Shown here piece by piece: positions 4,871 through 7,668 of a stretch of 7,668 bases of DNA. Under the pieces are notes generated by a model. The model was not told where the DNA came from. It made no database searches and saw only the letters and a program-made list of their open reading frames with translations. The position numbers and the translations under genes were made by a program. Source of the DNA: Chloroflexota bacterium (GTDB lineage Bacteria > Chloroflexota > Anaerolineae > B4-G1). Every line of letters starts with the position of its first letter. The first letter of the stretch is position 1. The DNA is taken from assembly GCA_011046405.1 (NCBI GenBank), contig DSAR01000346.1:1-7668 (forward strand). Reading direction: 5' to 3'.

Positions 4871-5713
4871 TCAGCGCTTCTTCAAGCAGCAGTGCTTGTA
4901 CTTGCGCCCGCTGCCGCAGGGGCAGGGATCGTTGCGGCCGACTTTCTTCTCTGGCTTGGATGGGGCCGGGGTATCGAAACAGGCCCACCACTCCATCTCG
5001 CGGATGGTATCGTCGATGAATTGGTGATGACGGCTCTCGCGTAGTTGCGCCAGGGTGATCTGTTTGCCTTCTAGCAGCACCTTTTCTGTCCAGGGAAGAT
5101 CAACGTAGGTCGTATTAACGAAACCCTCAGCGAAGGCCTGCTGGATCTCGGGCATCAACTCTTCAGGATAGATGTCTACGCTGGCACCGACCAGGGCATC
5201 CCAAATGAAAGAGTACGTCCTCTCCAATCCACCCTGGAAGAGACTGCGGAAATAGGCGACGATCTCCTCCCGCGACGTCTCCCCTTCGACGAACAGACAG
5301 AGCATCCCTGTTAGAGCAGCGGCGCGCACGTACTCGTTGGCCGATTCGTTTTCCACCAGGGATTTCATCGGGCCCAGATCGCCGCCGGAGACGGAGGCCA
5401 GCACCCGCCCCAGGGCTTCGGTGACGAAGTCGCCGGTGACGTCCATGACCGCCTCGCCAGGGATGGAGAACAAATCGACGAGCAGCGGGTAGGCCCGTTC
5501 CTCTCGAAACTGGGCCAGCAGGTAGAAGGCGTAGATGTGGGCCATATACGCCCGATCGGCCACGAGGCGGTCGATGTCCGCCGCCGCCTCCTCCAGGATC
5601 GACAACAGGTAGGGCGTGATCTCCTCCTGGCGTGCGATGGCGGCTTGTAAGACCTCCCGGGGAAAGCGCCTATCATAGCTCGTCAATGCTTCTAGAATTT
5701 CATTTACGTCCAC
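4871..5713 (-). CDS. DUF1186-like protein with C-terminal SEC-C zinc motif
   Basis: A 280-residue, probably cytosolic protein with no signal peptide or membrane segment. Residues 1-240 are mostly helical, with short hydrophobic repeats (YAFYLLAQFREERAYPLLVDLF, YVRAAALTGMLCLFVEG) suggesting a HEAT-like stack, and resemble DUF1186 proteins. The end, VGRNDPCPCGSGRKYKHCC (258-276), is a textbook SEC-C motif with zinc ligands C264, C266, C275 and C276, as at the SecA C-terminus. In SecA this motif binds SecB and ribosomes; in stand-alone proteins its partner is mostly unknown. A linker (DTPAPSKPEKK) joins the two parts. The start is GTG at 5713, supported by an AGGGAGGA ribosome site 9 nt upstream. 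It follows the terminator of the surface-protein gene, so it probably has its own promoter, though none is clear. The SEC-C call is sure; DUF1186 is likely. Confidence 0.87.
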   Translation of the reverse strand: MDVNEILEALTSYDRRFPREVLQAAIARQEEITPYLLSILEEAAADIDRLVADRAYMAHIYAFYLLAQFREERAYPLLVDLFSIPGEAVMDVTGDFVTEALGRVLASVSGGDLGPMKSLVENESANEYVRAAALTGMLCLFVEGETSREEIVAYFRSLFQGGLERTYSFIWDALVGASVDIYPEELMPEIQQAFAEGFVNTTYVDLPWTEKVLLEGKQITLAQLRESRHHQFIDDTIREMEWWACFDTPAPSKPEKKVGRNDPCPCGSGRKYKHCCLKKR

Positions 5714-5722
5714 GTTGTGTAA

Positions 5723-5730
5723 TCCTCCCT
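5723..5730 (-). promoter_or_regulatory. Shine-Dalgarno site of the SEC-C gene
   Basis: AGGGAGGA on the minus strand precedes the GTG start at 5713 by 9 nt. This strong site supports the non-ATG start. Confidence 0.75.
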
Positions 5731-5762
5731 ATCTTACAAACAGTCTGTAGGTGAATATAGAA

Positions 5763-5796
5763 CCCGCAGCCACCGGGTAGCCCCGGCGGCTGCGGG
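5763..5796 (-). terminator. Strong intrinsic terminator of the surface-protein gene
   Basis: The arms 5763-5777 and 5782-5796 pair over 15 bp with a single A-C mismatch and a 4-nt loop (tagc). The stem is GC-rich. On the minus strand it lies 18 nt after the stop of the surface-protein gene and is followed by TTCTATATTC, a U-rich but imperfect tail. It separates that gene from the SEC-C gene downstream. Confidence 0.75.
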
Positions 5797-5814
5797 GAAT
5801 CGAACAAGGTCGTG

Positions 5815-7668
5815 TTAGTTGTTGCGCATGACCAGCGGCAGGTAGATGACGTGCTGGTCGCCGTAGGCCTGCACGGTGACGGTCACGGTATCGGTCTTCG
5901 GCACCGTCATGCCACAATTCCAGGCCGCGAAGGCGACGGTATACGTGCCGGTGATGGGGAAGGTGTTGGTGAAACCGAAGGGATCGACAAAGTTCAACGC
6001 CGGCGCGCTGGCGCCGCTGCCGAAGTCCACGGTATAGGTGTAGGGCTTGTCGGCATCGTCCGGCGCGATGTCGGCGCTAAAGTAGAGCACCGTGTCGGTG
6101 TAGATCGTGCCGGTATTGGTGATGACCAGGTCGACGCCGGTGACCTCGGTGCAGACCGGGGCGGCGGAGATGACGATCTCGTGCACGTCAGTGACCAGCG
6201 CCGCCGTGCAGTTGGTCGCCGTGACCATCAGCGTGTGCGTCCCCACGCTCAGGCTGCGTACCGACGTCGCCGCCGTGTCGCCGTTCTCCCAGGTGTAGCT
6301 GATGGGCGTCGAGGCGTCCGGCGGGTCGTAGGTGGTGGTAAAGGTGTAAAAACCTGGATAACCAGCGCTCGGTCCGTGGATGGCGACGCCGGTCAGATCG
6401 ACGCACACGCCCTGCTCGCGGACGGTGAGGGTGATGACGTCGGTGACGAAGGCGGTCATCCCACAATTCCGGGCGCCGAACTCGACGGTGTGCGTGCCGG
6501 TGGTGGCAAAGGTGTATGTAAAGACAAAGGGATCAGCCGTATCGGTGAGCACAAGGGACGGCATGCCGTCCACGGACACGTAGTAATCGTACGGCTTGGC
6601 GGCGTTGTCCGGCGCCAGGTCGGCGCTAAAGTAGAGCACCGTGTCGGTATAGATCGTCCCCGTGTTGGTGATGGAAAGGGTGACCGACGTCACTTCGACG
6701 CAGTTGACCGTCAGCGTGACCGGGACGCGCACCAGCGGCTGGTCGGGATCGTTGCTATCGATCTCGAGGGTGGTGGTGTAAACCCCCGGCGACATCGACG
6801 CGGCATCGAAGGCCACGTCGACGGTGTCATCGTTGCCCGGCACGACGGTGCCGGTGCTAGGCGACGCGCCTAACCAACCGGCGGTCGGCGTGATCGCCAG
6901 GCCCCAAGCCAGATTCGCCGTGGCGGTGCTCGCGTTGGTGATGGTGAGCGGGTGAGTGACGGCGTCGTCGGGATCGAGGGCCGTGGAGAGCGCCGCTGGC
7001 GTCACGCCCACGTCCGGCTCGCCGGTGACTGTGATCGGATGCATCATCGAGACCGGGCCGCCGCACAGGTTGGTGGCGGTAATGTAGACGCCGTAGGTGT
7101 CGCTGAACCCATAGGTGTGGGTGACGGGATCGCCCCAGGCCGAGCCGCCGTCGCCAAAGCCCCACTGGAAGGTGAAAGGCGGCGTGGCCGTGATCGGCAG
7201 GATGCTGCTGACGGTGAACGTCACCACCTCACCGGCGGTCGGGGAAGTCGACGTCCAGCCAAAGTCCACGCCGGTGATGGAGACACAGGCGCTCGGCTGG
7301 ATCTCGAAGGTGCTCGTCATCACGCCCGCCAGCGCGCCGACGTGGTCGTAGATGCCGCTCCAGACGTCGAGGGTGTCCGGGTAGGCCACGGCGTCGGTGA
7401 TCGCCACGGTGACGACGACGTCACCCGAAGCGCCGTTAGCCAGGTCGCCGACGCGCCACAGGGCGGTGATGCCATTCGTGGCCGAGATCGCCGGGGCGGG
7501 CACGGCCGAGACGAGGGGCGCGGAGATCGGGAAGCGGCTGAAAATCGAGACGTCGTTCTCGTAACCGCCGGTGTTGCTGTAGCGCAGCGTGAAGGTGGCG
7601 AGCTGCCCCGCGTAGACCTGCGGCGTGTAGACGCTGGTGATCTGCAGGAGCGGCGGCTGCTTGGTAAC
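5815..7668 (-). CDS. Modular secreted/surface protein with PKD and Ig-like repeats, C-terminal part (5' end outside window)
   Basis: The frame stays open to the right edge, so the GTG at 7503 is internal and 617 C-terminal residues are visible (numbered from the edge). Residues about 1-122 resemble a DUF11-like repeat (VYAGQLATFTLRYSNTGGYEND). Residues 127-215 are a PKD domain (FTFQWGFGDGGS...VTHTYG). Residues 218-321 resemble a BACON or ASPM-SPD-2-type beta-sandwich (GWLGASPSTGTVVPG...SNDPDQP). Then follow three Ig-like modules (about 322-417, 421-502, 505-600), the first and third being duplicates. Each of the PKD and Ig-like modules holds exactly two cysteines; the BACON-like one has none. 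The protein ends HVIYLPLVMRNN, a tail I associate with Chloroflexota secreted proteins. No enzymatic domain, membrane anchor or LPXTG motif is visible. It is probably extracellular and structural or adhesive; any catalytic domain would be upstream. Confidence 0.85.
   Translation of the reverse strand, partial: VTKQPPLLQITSVYTPQVYAGQLATFTLRYSNTGGYENDVSIFSRFPISAPLVSAVPAPAISATNGITALWRVGDLANGASGDVVVTVAITDAVAYPDTLDVWSGIYDHVGALAGVMTSTFEIQPSACVSITGVDFGWTSTSPTAGEVVTFTVSSILPITATPPFTFQWGFGDGGSAWGDPVTHTYGFSDTYGVYITATNLCGGPVSMMHPITVTGEPDVGVTPAALSTALDPDDAVTHPLTITNASTATANLAWGLAITPTAGWLGASPSTGTVVPGNDDTVDVAFDAASMSPGVYTTTLEIDSNDPDQPLVRVPVTLTVNCVEVTSVTLSITNTGTIYTDTVLYFSADLAPDNAAKPYDYYVSVDGMPSLVLTDTADPFVFTYTFATTGTHTVEFGARNCGMTAFVTDVITLTVREQGVCVDLTGVAIHGPSAGYPGFYTFTTTYDPPDASTPISYTWENGDTAATSVRSLSVGTHTLMVTATNCTAALVTDVHEIVISAAPVCTEVTGVDLVITNTGTIYTDTVLYFSADIAPDDADKPYTYTVDFGSGASAPALNFVDPFGFTNTFPITGTYTVAFAAWNCGMTVPKTDTVTVTVQAYGDQHVIYLPLVMRNN
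5818..5853 (-). other. C-terminal YLPLV tail, possible sorting or anchoring signal
   Basis: The last 12 residues are HVIYLPLVMRNN, directly after the final beta-sandwich module and a short linker (QAYGDQ). A short hydrophobic stretch plus Arg at the extreme C-terminus recurs, to my recollection, in many unrelated secreted Chloroflexota proteins. A role in sorting or retention is inferred, not shown. Confidence 0.55.
5869..6156 (-). repeat. Duplicated Ig-like module, copy 2 (C-terminal)
   Basis: It encodes VCTEVTGVDLVITNTG...NCGMT...VTV. It shares with copy 1 the stretch ITNTGTIYTDTVLYFSAD. The 30 bases at 6070-6099 are identical to 6619-6648, exactly 549 bp (183 codons) away. The NCGM-coding region is also nearly identical in the two copies. 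Confidence 0.85.
6418..6705 (-). repeat. Duplicated Ig-like module, copy 1
   Basis: It encodes NCVEVTSVTLSITNTG...ARNCGMT...LTV. It is separated from copy 2 by a shorter, divergent module (about 6163-6408) that keeps the same two-cysteine layout. This suggests duplication of a two-module unit or insertion of a different module between copies. Confidence 0.85.

Noticed and set aside
5741..5762. Promoter for the SEC-C gene (TATATT on the minus strand at 5760-5755)
   Set aside because: The matching -35 position would fall within the terminator hairpin and shows no resemblance to TTGACA.
5812..6873. Plus-strand open frame of 353 codons
   Set aside because: It is antisense to the PKD/Ig-like gene; its Gly/Asp/Arg/Val-rich translation mirrors the Thr/Val-rich repeats of the true protein.

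Overview
The window looks like a chromosomal segment from a GC-rich member of the Chloroflexota, probably Anaerolineae-like. The main evidence is the last gene: a large repeat-built extracellular protein ending in HVIYLPLVMRNN. A YLPLV-type C-terminal tail is something I associate with secreted proteins of this phylum. That is recollection, not a search result. Protein family content fits a free-living bacterium, and no phage, plasmid, rRNA, tRNA or CRISPR signal is visible.

Layout, left to right. (1) 1-1124, plus strand: the C-terminal part of a RecQ-family DNA helicase whose helicase core lies off the left edge. Its zinc motif is interrupted by five 12-bp tandem repeats. (2) 1214-2994, minus strand: a two-gene operon with a PF00882-type (zinc-dependent phospholipase C-like) protein first and a GalE-type UDP-glucose 4-epimerase second, 32 bp apart, behind a strong sigma70-type promoter with almost no 5' leader. 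(3) 2995-3548: a 554-bp, comparatively AT-rich intergenic region between divergent genes, filled with palindromic repeats. One is a CACAGAG-type palindrome flanked by a 10-bp direct repeat; another is a CACGAAT-type palindrome; two smaller inverted repeats are also present. (4) 3549-4847, plus strand: a 432-residue MFS transporter with Spinster-like features. (5) 4871-5713, minus strand: a DUF1186-like protein with a C-terminal SEC-C zinc motif, convergent with the MFS gene. (6) 5815-7668, minus strand: the C-terminal 617 residues of a modular surface or secreted protein, followed by a strong intrinsic terminator. Its N-terminus lies beyond the right edge.

The genes do not form one obvious pathway. 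GalE could supply UDP-galactose for surface glycans, and the last gene is itself a surface protein, but no glycosyltransferase is present to link them. The most distinctive features are the in-frame repeat expansion at the C-x2-C-x2-C zinc site of RecQ, the palindromic intergenic region, and the internal duplication with paired cysteines in the surface protein. I do not see a complete new defence or mobile system in this window.
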